Below are positions 9,093 to 17,951 of a stretch of 64,000 bases of DNA, in pieces. The position numbers and the translations under genes are program-made. The notes below the pieces were generated by a model, which searched no databases, had not been told where the DNA came from, and was given only the letters and a program-made list of their open reading frames with translations. This DNA is from Hyphomicrobiales bacterium (GTDB lineage: Bacteria > Pseudomonadota > Alphaproteobacteria > Rhizobiales > Rhizobiaceae). The stretch covers positions 248,001 to 312,000 of the forward strand of contig UBJR01000007.1 in assembly GCA_900465675.1 (NCBI GenBank), in the 5' to 3' direction. How positions within the stretch are numbered: the first letter of the stretch is position 1; each line of letters begins with the position of its first letter.

Positions 9093-10027
9093 CGGGCTAT
9101 CCTCGGGTCGAGCCAGGCCTGGACGATGTCGGTGACCAGGAAGGTCAGCGACACCAGGATGGCAAGCGAGATCGTCAGGCCCTGCAGCACCGGATAGTCG
9201 CGGCCGTAGATACTGTCGATCAAGAGGCGGCCGGCGCCGGGGACGGCAAAGACGGTCTCGGTTATGACGGCGCCGCCGAACAGCGAGCCGATCTGCAGGC
9301 CGAACAGCGTCACCGTGGAGATCAGCGCATTGCGCAGGATATGACGCGTCAAGATCACGCGCGAGCGCAGGCCCTTGGCGATGGCGAAATCGACATATTC
9401 CGCATTCATGACGCCGATGATCGAGGCGCGCAGATTGCGCATCAGCACGGCGGCAAAGCTCAGTGCCAGCGTCAGCGCCGGCAGGAAGAGGTGATAGAGG
9501 CGGTCGCCGAACGTGTCGCCATAGCCGCCGACCGGAAAGAGCTTCAGCTGAGCGGCAAATACGGTCAGCAATATGATGCCGACATAGAAGACCGGCATCG
9601 ATAGGCCGACCTGGAAAGTGCCGCGGATGATGCTGTCGGGAAGCTGCTCGCGCTTCAGCGCCGCGACGAAGGCAAGCGGCACAGCAAGGACGAGGGCGAT
9701 CACTGCCGACATCAGGGTGAGCATCAGGGTGACGGGCAGGCGCTGCAGGATCAGCGACATGACGGAGACCTTGAGGCCGATCGAGTTGCCGAGATCACCG
9801 GTGAAAATGCGTTCGACGTAATATAGAAACTGGATCGGCAGCGGCTGATCGAGGCCGAGCTGCCGATTGATGCGCTCGACATCGGCATCAAGGGCGCGGT
9901 CGCCGATCATGGCGCTGGCCGGATCGCCGGGCAACAGGCGCACAAGAACAAAAGTGACGATGAGAATGAAGATCACCGTCGGGATCATCTGCAGTATGCG
10001 GCGGATAATAAAACTGAAAAGGGGCAA
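9089..10027 (-). CDS. Peptide/nickel-type ABC transporter permease, DppB-like (second system)
   Basis: A 312-residue membrane protein with an N-terminal helix, RLLPGDPASAMIG at about residues 30-42, and the GAVITETVFAVPGAGRLL segment near 245-262. These are all DppB features. It is the first permease after the solute-binding protein gene, separated by about 80 bp that contain a strong hairpin with a U-run. Together with the 282-residue partner it forms the membrane channel. Confidence 0.94.
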   Translation of the reverse strand: MPLFSFIIRRILQMIPTVIFILIVTFVLVRLLPGDPASAMIGDRALDADVERINRQLGLDQPLPIQFLYYVERIFTGDLGNSIGLKVSVMSLILQRLPVTLMLTLMSAVIALVLAVPLAFVAALKREQLPDSIIRGTFQVGLSMPVFYVGIILLTVFAAQLKLFPVGGYGDTFGDRLYHLFLPALTLALSFAAVLMRNLRASIIGVMNAEYVDFAIAKGLRSRVILTRHILRNALISTVTLFGLQIGSLFGGAVITETVFAVPGAGRLLIDSIYGRDYPVLQGLTISLAILVSLTFLVTDIVQAWLDPRIAR

Positions 10028-10054
10028 TAGCCGCTCCTGGTCTTCCTCTAGTCG

Positions 10055-10087
10055 AAAAAGGCCGCGGGCCTCGCACTGAGGCCCGCG
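10055..10087 (-). terminator. Intrinsic terminator between binding-protein and permease genes
   Basis: A perfect 10-bp stem (CGCGGGCCTC pairing with GAGGCCCGCG, 5-base loop) is followed on the minus strand by GCC and five U residues. It sits directly after the solute-binding protein gene, so most transcripts probably stop there. Readthrough would give lower permease/ATPase expression, a common arrangement in binding-protein operons. Confidence 0.8.
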
Positions 10088-10106
10088 CAGCAGGCTGGGT
10101 CAGGCT

Positions 10107-11684
10107 TTACTTGTCCTTCCAGGTCTTGGCGAAGATGTTGTTGCCAAGCGGGATCTGCAGGAAGCCGTGAACCTTCTTGCTCAGAGCGACCGGATAGGGC
10201 GTCTCGTAGAGCGAAACGATCGGGCCCTGATCGTTGTAGATCTCCTGCATCTTCGCATATTGCTCGGCGCGCTTCTTGGGATCCATCTCCTTCTGCGAGG
10301 CTTCGAAAAGCTTGTCGGCTTCGTCGTTCTTCCAGCCGGTATGCAATGCATCGATCGTCTTGGAATAGACGAAGTAGGAGGTGATCTCGTTCGGATCGGC
10401 GATATCGTCGGTCCAGGCGGCGTTGCGCATCACGAAGGTGCCGTCGCGATATTGCTGGGTGCGGGTCGGGTTGTCGACCTGCTGCAGCTCGAGCTTGATG
10501 CCGATCTGCGCCCACATCTGCTGCAGCGCCGTGGAGATCCCGACTTCGTCCTGGTTGCCGGCGAGCACGAGGATGCTGGTCGAGAAACCGTTTTCGAAGC
10601 CGGCTTCCTTCATCAGGCTCTTCGCCTTTTCGAGATCATAGGGATAGAGCGGCTTGTCGCCGACATGCAGCGGAGTGGCTGTCGACATGTAGGAAGTCTG
10701 AGGCGTGCCGACGCCATGGGTGACGATCTGGATGATCGCATCCTTGTTGACGGCATAATTCATCGCCTGGCGAACCTTGACGTTGGACAGCGGGTTGTCC
10801 TTGCCAGCGAGTTGCGGGCGCACGTTGAGCGTAATGTATTCGACGCGGGTCGAGGGGAAGAGCTCCATGTCGAGGTTGCCAGCCGATTTCAGCTCTTCTA
10901 CGCGGGAGTAGGGAATGAATTCGGCGCCGTCGATCTCGCCCGATGTCAGTTTCAGGATGCGGGTGGCGTCATCGGGGATCAGCTCGAAATCGATACCGTC
11001 GAGATACGGTAGCGGTTTGCCGTCCTCGCCCTTGCCCCAGTAGTATTCGTTGCGCACCAGCTTCATGCTGGAGCCACGATCCCAGGATTTCAGCATGAAC
11101 GGGCCGGAGCCGACGGGATGCTCGGCAAAGGCCTTGGCCTTTTCTTCCTCGGTCGCGCCGGCCGAGGCCTCGAAGGCCTTCTTCGGCAGGATACCGGTGT
11201 TGAACACGGTCAGCGCTGCCAGTATGGCGGGATCGGGATGCTTGAGCTTGACAGTGACGGTCTTGTCGCCTTCCGTCGTCACATCATCGATGGACTCGAT
11301 CATGAAGCCCCAGATGCCGTTGTCCTTCTTAGAGGCTCTCTTCAGCGACCAAGCCACGTCTTCCGGCGTGATCGGCGTGCCGTCGGAGAACTTGATGCCG
11401 TCGCGCAGCGTCAGCGTCACGCTCATGCCGTCGTCAGCAAGCTTATAGGCGCTGGCCAGACCCGGCTGAACGCCCTTGCCGTCATCCGTCGGCAGAAGCA
11501 GCGTGTCGTAGAGGTTGGAGAGGATCCAGATATCGACATTGGCGTCGTTCAGCACCGGATCGAGAAACAGGCTGTCTGCATAACGGCCATAGGCCAGCGT
11601 GCCGCCCCGCTCCAGGGCAAATGCAGACACGCCGGTGCTCAGTAGAACTGCAGCGGCAATGGCCGCCCGAGCGATCATTCTCAT
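10107..11684 (-). CDS. Peptide/nickel-type ABC transporter substrate-binding protein (SBP family 5)
   Basis: A 525-residue periplasmic protein with a clear signal peptide (about residues 1-23, ending SAFA). The SBP_bac_5 fold is recognisable from the phrases SLKRASKKDNG, NVKVRQAMNYAVNKDAII and PYDLEKAKSLMKEAGF. A GGGG-rich Shine-Dalgarno precedes the ATG. It captures the ligand and delivers it to the DppBC-like permeases. It is divergent from the GntR-type regulator, whose shared intergenic region carries a repeated GTTAT/ATAAC motif. Confidence 0.95.
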   Translation of the reverse strand: MRMIARAAIAAAVLLSTGVSAFALERGGTLAYGRYADSLFLDPVLNDANVDIWILSNLYDTLLLPTDDGKGVQPGLASAYKLADDGMSVTLTLRDGIKFSDGTPITPEDVAWSLKRASKKDNGIWGFMIESIDDVTTEGDKTVTVKLKHPDPAILAALTVFNTGILPKKAFEASAGATEEEKAKAFAEHPVGSGPFMLKSWDRGSSMKLVRNEYYWGKGEDGKPLPYLDGIDFELIPDDATRILKLTSGEIDGAEFIPYSRVEELKSAGNLDMELFPSTRVEYITLNVRPQLAGKDNPLSNVKVRQAMNYAVNKDAIIQIVTHGVGTPQTSYMSTATPLHVGDKPLYPYDLEKAKSLMKEAGFENGFSTSILVLAGNQDEVGISTALQQMWAQIGIKLELQQVDNPTRTQQYRDGTFVMRNAAWTDDIADPNEITSYFVYSKTIDALHTGWKNDEADKLFEASQKEMDPKKRAEQYAKMQEIYNDQGPIVSLYETPYPVALSKKVHGFLQIPLGNNIFAKTWKDK

Positions 11685-11713
11685 GGCATTCCCCTTTTGT
11701 ATTTGGTATGACT

Positions 11714-11731
11714 GTTATTATTGTCTATAAC
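11714..11731. promoter_or_regulatory. Candidate GntR operator, copy 1
   Basis: GTTATTATTGTCTATAAC has 5-bp inverted arms GTTAT/ATAAC with an 8-bp spacer. It lies just upstream of the substrate-binding protein gene in the divergent intergenic region. A related element lies upstream of the GntR gene. GntR regulators commonly bind such inverted repeats; this assignment is inferred. Confidence 0.4.
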
Positions 11732-11820
11732 GATTTCACGCAGCAAAATGACTGTCAACCAGTTTTTATGCGACAACCCTAAGACGCTTCGCTTGCCTGC
11801 AAGCGGATTTCGAGCTAACC

Positions 11821-11838
11821 GTTATGTATAAATAGAAC
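11821..11838. promoter_or_regulatory. Candidate GntR operator, copy 2
   Basis: GTTATGTATAAATAGAAC keeps the GTTAT and (A)AAC ends and matches copy 1 at 11 of 18 positions. It lies 20-37 bp before the GntR start codon, where binding would give autoregulation. It is AT-rich and could partly be promoter sequence instead. Confidence 0.35.
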
Positions 11839-11857
11839 AGCTAGTCGAACGGGTTTC

Positions 11858-12868
11858 ATGGATTTCTTCATCGACCGGGATTTGCCAGTGCCTCTGCGCA
11901 CGCAGCTTCAGGGGCTTATCGAATACGGTATCGCCTGCGGCGAACTGGCGCCCGGCGAGGCCCTGCCTTCGGTGAGAGAGCTGGCCGAGAAGGTCGGTGT
12001 GGCGCCGATGACGGTCAGCCAGGTCTATGCTGATCTCAAGGCTGCGGGCCTGATCGATACGCGCCCCGGTTCCGGTACTTTCGTCAGCGACAGTCACCAG
12101 GCACGGCTGGCAGCCCGCGCCGATACCAGCGACTTGCATCTGCATATCGACCAGCTGATCGACGAGAGCCAGCGGCTTGGCATCCGCACCGCTGATCTGG
12201 TGTCACTCGTCAACGCAAGGGCGTTTTACCGCGACAGCATCGGTCCGCGGCTGCGGATCGTCATGATCGGCATTTTTCAGGACGCGACGGCAAGCTATGC
12301 GCGGTTCATCGCCGCGCGCCTCGGCCGTGATGTGACGGTTGAACCGCTGACGGTCTCGGCGATCGAGCGCGACCCGGCGGCCAAGGCACGTGCGAATTCT
12401 GCCGATCTTGCGGTTACTTTCGCCAACCGCCACCGCGAAGTGGCGACACTGGTCGCCAATACCAAGGTGGTGACGATCAGCTTTACGCCGTCGGAAGAGA
12501 CGCGCCGGGCGCTCGCTTCGCTGGATTCACTGGCCTCGATCGCTGTCATTTCGCGCTTCCCGGATTTCCTGCCGATCATGAAGACTGGCGTGCAGCGCTT
12601 CGCCCCGCATGTCAGCGAAATCACCGCGACGACGCTGGAGGCGGCGGGACTGGAAGATCTGCTCTCGAAGGTCTCCGTCGTCATCTATGCATCCGGCGCC
12701 GAAAGCGTCACCGGCCTGCTGCCCGAGGGCGTGCAGGCCATCGAATACCGCCATGCCCCCGATACTGCCGATATCGAACGGGTGATCGTGCCGGTCATCC
12801 GCGCGGCCGGCGTGCAGGCGCAGGGCGAGGAAAGCCCGACACGGAACGAAGCCGACGCGAAGGTCTAG
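11858..12868 (+). CDS. GntR-family transcriptional regulator
   Basis: A 336-residue regulator. The N-terminal winged helix (about residues 8-75) carries the GntR phrases ALPSVRELAEKVGVAPMTVSQVY and RPGSGTFV. The C-terminal part of about 230 residues is unlike FadR or UTRA domains that I can name and may be a ligand-sensing Rossmann-like fold. It begins a five-gene run and is divergent from the transporter operon, so it probably controls both. The gap to the next gene is 14 bp. Confidence 0.9.
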   Translation: MDFFIDRDLPVPLRTQLQGLIEYGIACGELAPGEALPSVRELAEKVGVAPMTVSQVYADLKAAGLIDTRPGSGTFVSDSHQARLAARADTSDLHLHIDQLIDESQRLGIRTADLVSLVNARAFYRDSIGPRLRIVMIGIFQDATASYARFIAARLGRDVTVEPLTVSAIERDPAAKARANSADLAVTFANRHREVATLVANTKVVTISFTPSEETRRALASLDSLASIAVISRFPDFLPIMKTGVQRFAPHVSEITATTLEAAGLEDLLSKVSVVIYASGAESVTGLLPEGVQAIEYRHAPDTADIERVIVPVIRAAGVQAQGEESPTRNEADAKV

Positions 12869-12882
12869 GAAAGGCAGATGCG

Positions 12883-13584
12883 ATGAGAGTATCGGAGTCC
12901 AACTGGCAGCAGATCGAAGCCTATCTGAAGACCGATGACCGAGCGATCCTGCCGCTCGGCAGCACCGAGCAGCATGCCGGCCTGTCGCTTTCGGTCGATT
13001 CCATCCTGTCCGAGAAAGTCGCGGCCGATGCGGCAGCGCCGCTCGGCATTCCCGTCTTCCCGGTCGTTGCCTATGGCATTACGCCGTACTTTCTCTCCTA
13101 TCCCGGCACGATCAGCATCCGCCAGGAAACCTATATCCGGCTGGTGCGCGACATTCTCGATGGCCTCAGGCTGCAGGGTTTTCGCCGTATCCTCATCGTC
13201 AACGGCCATGGCGGCAACCAGCCGGCGGGCAGCATGGCGATCGAGTGGATGGCCGATAATCCGGATACTGCGGTGAAATTCCACAACTGGTGGAACTCGC
13301 CGAAGACCTTCGCCAAGGTGCAGGAGATCGATACCGTCGCCTCGCATGCCTCCTGGATGGAGAATTTCCCCTGGACACGTCTCGAAGGCGTCAAGCAACC
13401 GACGCAGCAGAAGCCGATGATCGATTTGGCCCGCATGCGGGTGATGCCGCCGGATGCGGTGAAGGCCTATCTCGGCGATGGCAACTTCGGCGGCTATTAC
13501 GAGCGGCCGGATGAGGAAATGCAGGTGATATGGAATGTGGCGGTCGAAGAGACGCGCGCGCTTCTCGAGGGAGGCTGGGCGTGA
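12883..13584 (+). CDS. Creatininase-family amidohydrolase
   Basis: A 233-residue metal-dependent hydrolase. The creatininase signatures LPLGSTEQHAG (about residues 25-35, with Glu and His metal ligands), an Asp in SVDSIL, and NGHGGNQ (about 107-113) are all present. Members hydrolyse cyclic or linear amides such as creatinine or formamides. Its place in a peptide/amide uptake cluster suggests it opens an amide ring or bond of the imported compound (inference). The stop overlaps the next start as GTGA. Confidence 0.93.
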   Translation: MRVSESNWQQIEAYLKTDDRAILPLGSTEQHAGLSLSVDSILSEKVAADAAAPLGIPVFPVVAYGITPYFLSYPGTISIRQETYIRLVRDILDGLRLQGFRRILIVNGHGGNQPAGSMAIEWMADNPDTAVKFHNWWNSPKTFAKVQEIDTVASHASWMENFPWTRLEGVKQPTQQKPMIDLARMRVMPPDAVKAYLGDGNFGGYYERPDEEMQVIWNVAVEETRALLEGGWA

Positions 13585-14597
13585 GTGATCCAATCCTGAT
13601 CTGGGGCGCCGGCGCCATCGGCGGCACGCTCGGCTCCGCCTTTATCCGGGCCGGCCACGAGGTAATGTTCGTCGACAACGTCAAGGACCATGTCGATGCC
13701 ATTAATACGAAGGGGCTGAAGATCGTCGGTCCGATCTTCGAGGATGTCGTGCAGGCCAAGGCCTATCTTCCCCACGAACTCACCGGCACCTACGGCAGGA
13801 CATTCCTGTGCGTGAAGGCGCATCACACGGAAGCGGCGGCGAAGATGCTGGTCCAGCATCTGGCCCCCGACGGCTACGTCGTCTCGGCGCAGAACGGCCT
13901 CAACGAAAGGGTGATCTCACGCATCACCGGCGAAAACCGGGTGATCGGCTGCTTCGTCAATTTCGGCGCCGACTATCTGGAGCCTGGCGTCGTGCAATAT
14001 AGCGGCCACGGCGCCGTGGTGATCGGCGAACTCGACGGGCGGTTTACGGATCGCGCCGAGGACATCTACGATCTGATGAAACAGTTCGAGCCAAGGGCGC
14101 TGATCACAAACAACATCTGGGGCTTCCTCTGGGGCAAGCTGATCTACGGTGCGCTGCTGTTCGGCACTGCGCTGACTAACGACAGCATCGCCGACGTGCT
14201 GGATGATCCGGTTGCCCGCCCGGTCTTGCGCAAACTGGCGCTCGAAGTGGCAACGGTCGCCGCCATCAACAATATCCGCCCGGAAGCCTTCGACGGTTTT
14301 GATCCGGCCGCGTTCGGGCCACTGGCAACGCCCGAGCAGACGGACAAATCCTTCGACGATATGTCTGTTCATAATCGGAAATCGGCCAAGTCCCATTCCG
14401 GCATCTGGCGCGATCTGGCGGTGCGCAAGCGCAAGACCGAGGTCGATGCGCAGGTGCTGCCGGTCGTCGAGATCGGCGAAGAATCGCGCGTTCCGACACC
14501 GCTTGCGGCCCGCGTCATCGAGATGATTCACGAGATCGAGGACGGCAAGCGGCCGCTTTCGATGGACAATATCGAAGAGCTTGCGAGGGTGGCATGA
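13581..14597 (+). CDS. Ketopantoate reductase (ApbA/PanE)-family oxidoreductase
   Basis: A 338-residue NAD(P)-dependent dehydrogenase. The N-terminal Rossmann motif is GAGAIGGTLG (about residues 8-17). LCVKAHHT and SAQNGLNE follow, with KLIYGALL and the helical C-terminal domain. The GTG start overlaps the creatininase stop, and the protein then begins MSDPILIWGAGAIGG. Being in a catabolic operon it more likely reduces or oxidises a pathway intermediate than serves pantothenate synthesis. It overlaps the SDR gene by 4 bp. Confidence 0.92.
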   Translation: MSDPILIWGAGAIGGTLGSAFIRAGHEVMFVDNVKDHVDAINTKGLKIVGPIFEDVVQAKAYLPHELTGTYGRTFLCVKAHHTEAAAKMLVQHLAPDGYVVSAQNGLNERVISRITGENRVIGCFVNFGADYLEPGVVQYSGHGAVVIGELDGRFTDRAEDIYDLMKQFEPRALITNNIWGFLWGKLIYGALLFGTALTNDSIADVLDDPVARPVLRKLALEVATVAAINNIRPEAFDGFDPAAFGPLATPEQTDKSFDDMSVHNRKSAKSHSGIWRDLAVRKRKTEVDAQVLPVVEIGEESRVPTPLAARVIEMIHEIEDGKRPLSMDNIEELARVA

Positions 14598-15340
14598 ACA
14601 TCTCCTTCGATGGAAAAACAGTTGTCGTCACCGGTGCGGCGCACGGCTTCGGCCGCTCGATCGCGCAAGGGTTCGCGAGCCGCGGCGCGCGTGTCCATGT
14701 CTGCGACGTCAACGGGGCGGGCCTTGCCGAAACGATGAAGCTCTGCGGCGACAGGACGACCGCTCATGTGCTCGATGTCGGCAATCGCACCGATGTCCAG
14801 GCGCTGGTGCCGAAGTTCGGCGATGTCGATATCCTCGTCAACAATGCCGGCGGTGTGCGCGGTCAGGTCGGAAGGCCGATCGAGGAAATCTCGGAAAGCG
14901 ACTGGCAGACGATCTTCGACGTCAATCTGTCAGGCGCCTTCTTCATGTCGCAGGCAGTCGCGCCTGTCATGAAAAAGCGCAAGTCGGGACGGATCATCAA
15001 TATCTCCAGCGGCGCCGGCCTCGGCATTTCGCTGACCGGCATCCAGGCCTATGCCAGCGCCAAGGCGGGGCAGATCGGACTGACGCGCCAGCTGGCGCAT
15101 GAACTCGGCCCATGGGGCATCACCGTCAACAACGTCGCCCCCGGCTTCGTCCGCTCCAATCCGACGACCGAACGCCAATGGGACGCGATGGGCGAGGAGG
15201 GGCAGGCACGGCTGTTGCAGAACATCGCCCTGAAGCGCCTCGGCGTGCCAGAAGACATTGCCGCAATGGTGATGTTCTTCGCCTCGGATTATGCCGGCTG
15301 GGTTTCCGGCCAGGTGATCAGCGTGGACGGCGGCAAATGA
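14594..15340 (+). CDS. Short-chain dehydrogenase/reductase (SDR family)
   Basis: A 248-residue classical SDR. It has the cofactor motif TGAAHGFGRSIA (about residues 13-24), NNAG near 83-86, catalytic Ser in ISSGAG and the YASAK active-site motif (Tyr and Lys about residues 155-159), then PGFVRS. It would interconvert an alcohol and ketone with NAD(P)H. It overlaps both neighbours by 4 bp, so it is translationally coupled within the GntR operon. Confidence 0.94.
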   Translation: MNISFDGKTVVVTGAAHGFGRSIAQGFASRGARVHVCDVNGAGLAETMKLCGDRTTAHVLDVGNRTDVQALVPKFGDVDILVNNAGGVRGQVGRPIEEISESDWQTIFDVNLSGAFFMSQAVAPVMKKRKSGRIINISSGAGLGISLTGIQAYASAKAGQIGLTRQLAHELGPWGITVNNVAPGFVRSNPTTERQWDAMGEEGQARLLQNIALKRLGVPEDIAAMVMFFASDYAGWVSGQVISVDGGK

Positions 15341-16716
15341 GCGTCGAGGCCTATCTGGAAGAGCATTACGCGGCGGCCGTCGAAGACCTTAAGGCCTTCT
15401 GCCGCATTCCGAGCGTCAGCACCGATCCGGCTTTCATCGAAGGCATCCATCACGCGGCCGCCTTTGTCTCGGAGCGGTTGAAGAAGGCGGGCTTTGCCTC
15501 CGTTGAGATGCTGGGAACCAGCGGCCATCCGGCCGTCTATGGCGAGATCATCGCCGATCCGAACCTGCCGACCTATCTCGTCTATGGCCATTATGACGTC
15601 CAGCCGCCGGACCCGCTGGACAAATGGCTGACGCCACCTTTCGAGCCCGACGAGCGCGATGGCAGGCTCTATGCCCGTGGTGTTTCCGATGACAAAGGAC
15701 CTCTGCTGATCCCGATCCTCGTTGCCGAGGCTTTCATGCGCGTCGAGGGGCGGTTGCCGGTCAATCTGAAGGTGCTGATCGAGGGCGAGGAGGAATCCGG
15801 CAGCCCGCATTTTGCGCCGACGCTTGCCAAATACCGCGACAGGCTCCGTTGCGATCTCGTACTCTCGGCCGATGGCGCCATGTGGCGGCCGGACAAGCCG
15901 TCGGTCACAGTCGCCAGCCGCGGCCTCGCGGCGCTGGATGTGACGGTGACCGGTGCCGTCAAGGATCTGCATTCCGGCCGTCACGGCGGAAGCGCGCCAA
16001 ACCCGATTGCTGCCTTGTCGGCGCTGCTGGCCTCGATGCACGGGCCGGATGGCCGGGTCAGCGTCGAGGGTTTTCTCGACGGCGTCACACCGCCCGATCC
16101 GCGCATCCTGACGGCAATCGATGCGTCGAATTTCGACAGCGCCGCCTATTACCAGGAGATCGGCGTTGCCAGTGGCGATCCGATCGATACTGGCCGCGAA
16201 TTGCTGATCCGCCAGTGGCTGGAGCCGACGCTGGAGTTCAACGGCATCTGGGGCGGCTATCAGGGCAAGGGCACCAAGACGGTCATTCCGAACACGGCCG
16301 GCGCCAAGATCACCTGCCGCCTCGTCGCAGGGCAGAAGCCGGCTGTGGTGATCGCGTCGATCACCCGTCATCTACAGAAGCACTTGCCGAAGGGTTTCCA
16401 GCTGGAGGTGCATCGCCACGGTCCGGGCAGTGAAGCCGATTTCGTCGATCCCGATCTGCCGGCGCTGAAGATTTCGGAAGAGGTTCTGGGCGAATTGCTT
16501 GGCCAGAAGCCGCTGCGGGTCGCAATGGGCGCCACGATCCCGATCGGCAGCGCCTTCCGCCAGCACCTCGGCTGTGGCGCGATCTTCTTCTCCTTCTCGA
16601 CGGGCGACGAGGACTATCACGCGCCGAACGAATTCTTCCGGCTCTCGAATTTCAAGCTCGGCATGCGGGCCTGGACCATGCTGCTGCGGCGACTGGCCCC
16701 GGCCAAAAACAATTGA
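15337..16716 (+). CDS. M20-family metallopeptidase (dipeptidase/deacylase)
   Basis: A 459-residue member of the M20 family. The metal-site motifs are VYGHYDVQP (about 77-85), ARGVSDDKGP (about 108-117) and EGEEESGSP (about 144-152). A dimerisation domain follows and a late histidine lies in DEDYHAPNE. The ATG overlaps the SDR stop (ATGA). It should cleave dipeptides or N-acyl amino acids and is the last gene of the operon, fitting a pathway that ends in amino acid release. Confidence 0.94.
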   Translation: MSVEAYLEEHYAAAVEDLKAFCRIPSVSTDPAFIEGIHHAAAFVSERLKKAGFASVEMLGTSGHPAVYGEIIADPNLPTYLVYGHYDVQPPDPLDKWLTPPFEPDERDGRLYARGVSDDKGPLLIPILVAEAFMRVEGRLPVNLKVLIEGEEESGSPHFAPTLAKYRDRLRCDLVLSADGAMWRPDKPSVTVASRGLAALDVTVTGAVKDLHSGRHGGSAPNPIAALSALLASMHGPDGRVSVEGFLDGVTPPDPRILTAIDASNFDSAAYYQEIGVASGDPIDTGRELLIRQWLEPTLEFNGIWGGYQGKGTKTVIPNTAGAKITCRLVAGQKPAVVIASITRHLQKHLPKGFQLEVHRHGPGSEADFVDPDLPALKISEEVLGELLGQKPLRVAMGATIPIGSAFRQHLGCGAIFFSFSTGDEDYHAPNEFFRLSNFKLGMRAWTMLLRRLAPAKNN

Positions 16717-16743
16717 CGCGCCGCCCGGCGCTCCCACTCTCCG

Positions 16744-16884
16744 CTAATTGACGGGACTTGTCTTCGTGCTTCCAGCACTGATTGTTCTCACTATGCTGGC
16801 CTCGGCACGTACGACCTCTTGGGCGACCAGGGGCTCTCGGCTGAGGGTCTTCAGCACTTCGTTAATGACCGAAATGTCGCTCAT
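16744..16884 (-). CDS. Possible small protein, 46 residues
   Basis: An uninterrupted 47-codon frame beginning MSDISVINEVLKTLSREPL lies 26 bp downstream of the syrB-like gene on the same strand. Its amino-acid composition is balanced and its first half looks helical. The ribosome-binding site is weak. I do not recognise a family; it may be a small partner of the syrB-like gene or chance. Confidence 0.3.
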   Translation of the reverse strand: MSDISVINEVLKTLSREPLVAQEVVRAEASIVRTISAGSTKTSPVN

Positions 16885-16910
16885 TGTGCATCAGCCTTGT
16901 GTGCCGGCAA

Positions 16911-17513
16911 TCAGCCTAGACGTCGACGAAGATCCGCGTTTTCGGCGCGCAGCTTTTCAGCGAGAAGCTTTCGGAGGTTTTTATTCTCCTCCTCGAGTTG
17001 CAGGAGCATCGCCCAATCGTCCTCAGCTGCCGGCTTCGGCGTTCGGGAATAGGCCCGCTTAACACGCGTGCCTTCCAAAGCCTTTGCGCCGTCACTAATG
17101 GCCGGCGCTTCTGGTTTCGCAACCACCCCGATGGAGGAAAGGTTGACGGTTCCCTTCTTTGCGCGCGGCCCGCGTCGCTTCTTTACCTCTGAGGCAGAGG
17201 AGGGGATAGCTGCCTGCTGAACGTTTGGCTTCGCACTTTGCTCACTATGTTGCTCCATATGCTCCTTCTTCACTGGCAAGGCTGTTGTCGGCTGGCCATC
17301 AGCAGCTGTTAATTTCCTGTCTGCCGCCTCAATTTTGTCGTTGGCGCCGAGCGATGCATTGACTGATGTTTGTTGAGCGCGGAGACGCTCTTCGCTCTCC
17401 ACGTCGCGCGAAATCGACTTGAGGTCCAGGTTTCCCCAGATGGATTTCGGTTTATCGGGTTGCCGGCGGCTTCCCTTGTATTCGACGACGAAGTTTTTGT
17501 GTGGTCGTTTCAT
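16911..17513 (-). CDS. SyrB-family protein
   Basis: A 200-residue, highly charged protein. It begins MKRPHKNFVVEYKGSRR, a common rhizobial opening, and ends in a leucine-rich coiled coil (LEEENKNLRKLLAEKLRAE) like Sinorhizobium SyrB proteins. The middle is low-complexity, rich in Lys, Ala and Ser, and contains KKRRGPRAKKGTV, which could contact nucleic acid. SyrB is reported as a negative regulator of syrM in S. meliloti; whether this copy regulates anything is unknown. I preferred the ATG at the conserved MKRPHK to a longer reading. Confidence 0.8.
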   Translation of the reverse strand: MKRPHKNFVVEYKGSRRQPDKPKSIWGNLDLKSISRDVESEERLRAQQTSVNASLGANDKIEAADRKLTAADGQPTTALPVKKEHMEQHSEQSAKPNVQQAAIPSSASEVKKRRGPRAKKGTVNLSSIGVVAKPEAPAISDGAKALEGTRVKRAYSRTPKPAAEDDWAMLLQLEEENKNLRKLLAEKLRAENADLRRRLG

Positions 17514-17680
17514 CGGTCTCGCCTTCGCTTCAAGCGTCCATCCCCTGCCAGCGCGCAACACCTATTGAAATCAATATCTGATGTAAATGGTGCCGGCGGC
17601 TTTGGGCGAGCTCGCGGTTATCGGAGCGTCCGGGCCAAGGCCCCTGGAGAAGCTAGCAAGTCGCGTTCAGTTGAAGCTAC

Positions 17681-17941
17681 CTACTCTTCGATCTCGTCGC
17701 CATCATCCGCGTAGCCGGCGCCTCTGGACGGATCCTCGACGAAAGTCCTGCAGCCCTCCTCGAAAGAGGACGAGTTTCCCGAGCAGTCACTTTCGTTGGT
17801 GAGGTTGTTCTCTTGCGCCCATTCGTAGCCGGCTTTATGTCCTGAGCAATCATCAGTGCAGTCATTGCCGCCGAAAGTCTGCGCAGATGCCGAAAAGGCG
17901 GTAAGTGAAAGAGAAAGGGCGAGCCATGTCGTAATCTTCAT
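17681..17941 (-). CDS. Small secreted acidic protein
   Basis: An 86-residue protein with a signal peptide (MKITTWLALSLSLTAFSASA, cleavage near residue 20). The mature part is acidic and cysteine-containing (TDDCSGHKAGYEWAQ, then SDCSGN and EGCRTF), with a Glu/Asp-rich end. The four mature cysteines suggest disulfides and periplasmic location. It lies 10 bp downstream of a lipoprotein gene, so the two are probably cotranscribed. Function unknown. Confidence 0.7.
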   Translation of the reverse strand: MKITTWLALSLSLTAFSASAQTFGGNDCTDDCSGHKAGYEWAQENNLTNESDCSGNSSSFEEGCRTFVEDPSRGAGYADDGDEIEE

Positions 17942-17951
17942 GTCAGGCCCC

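Noticed and set aside
11714..11731. A third pip box before the substrate-binding protein gene
   Set aside because: Only the left half (CTATAAC at 11725-11731) matches; the right arm is absent.
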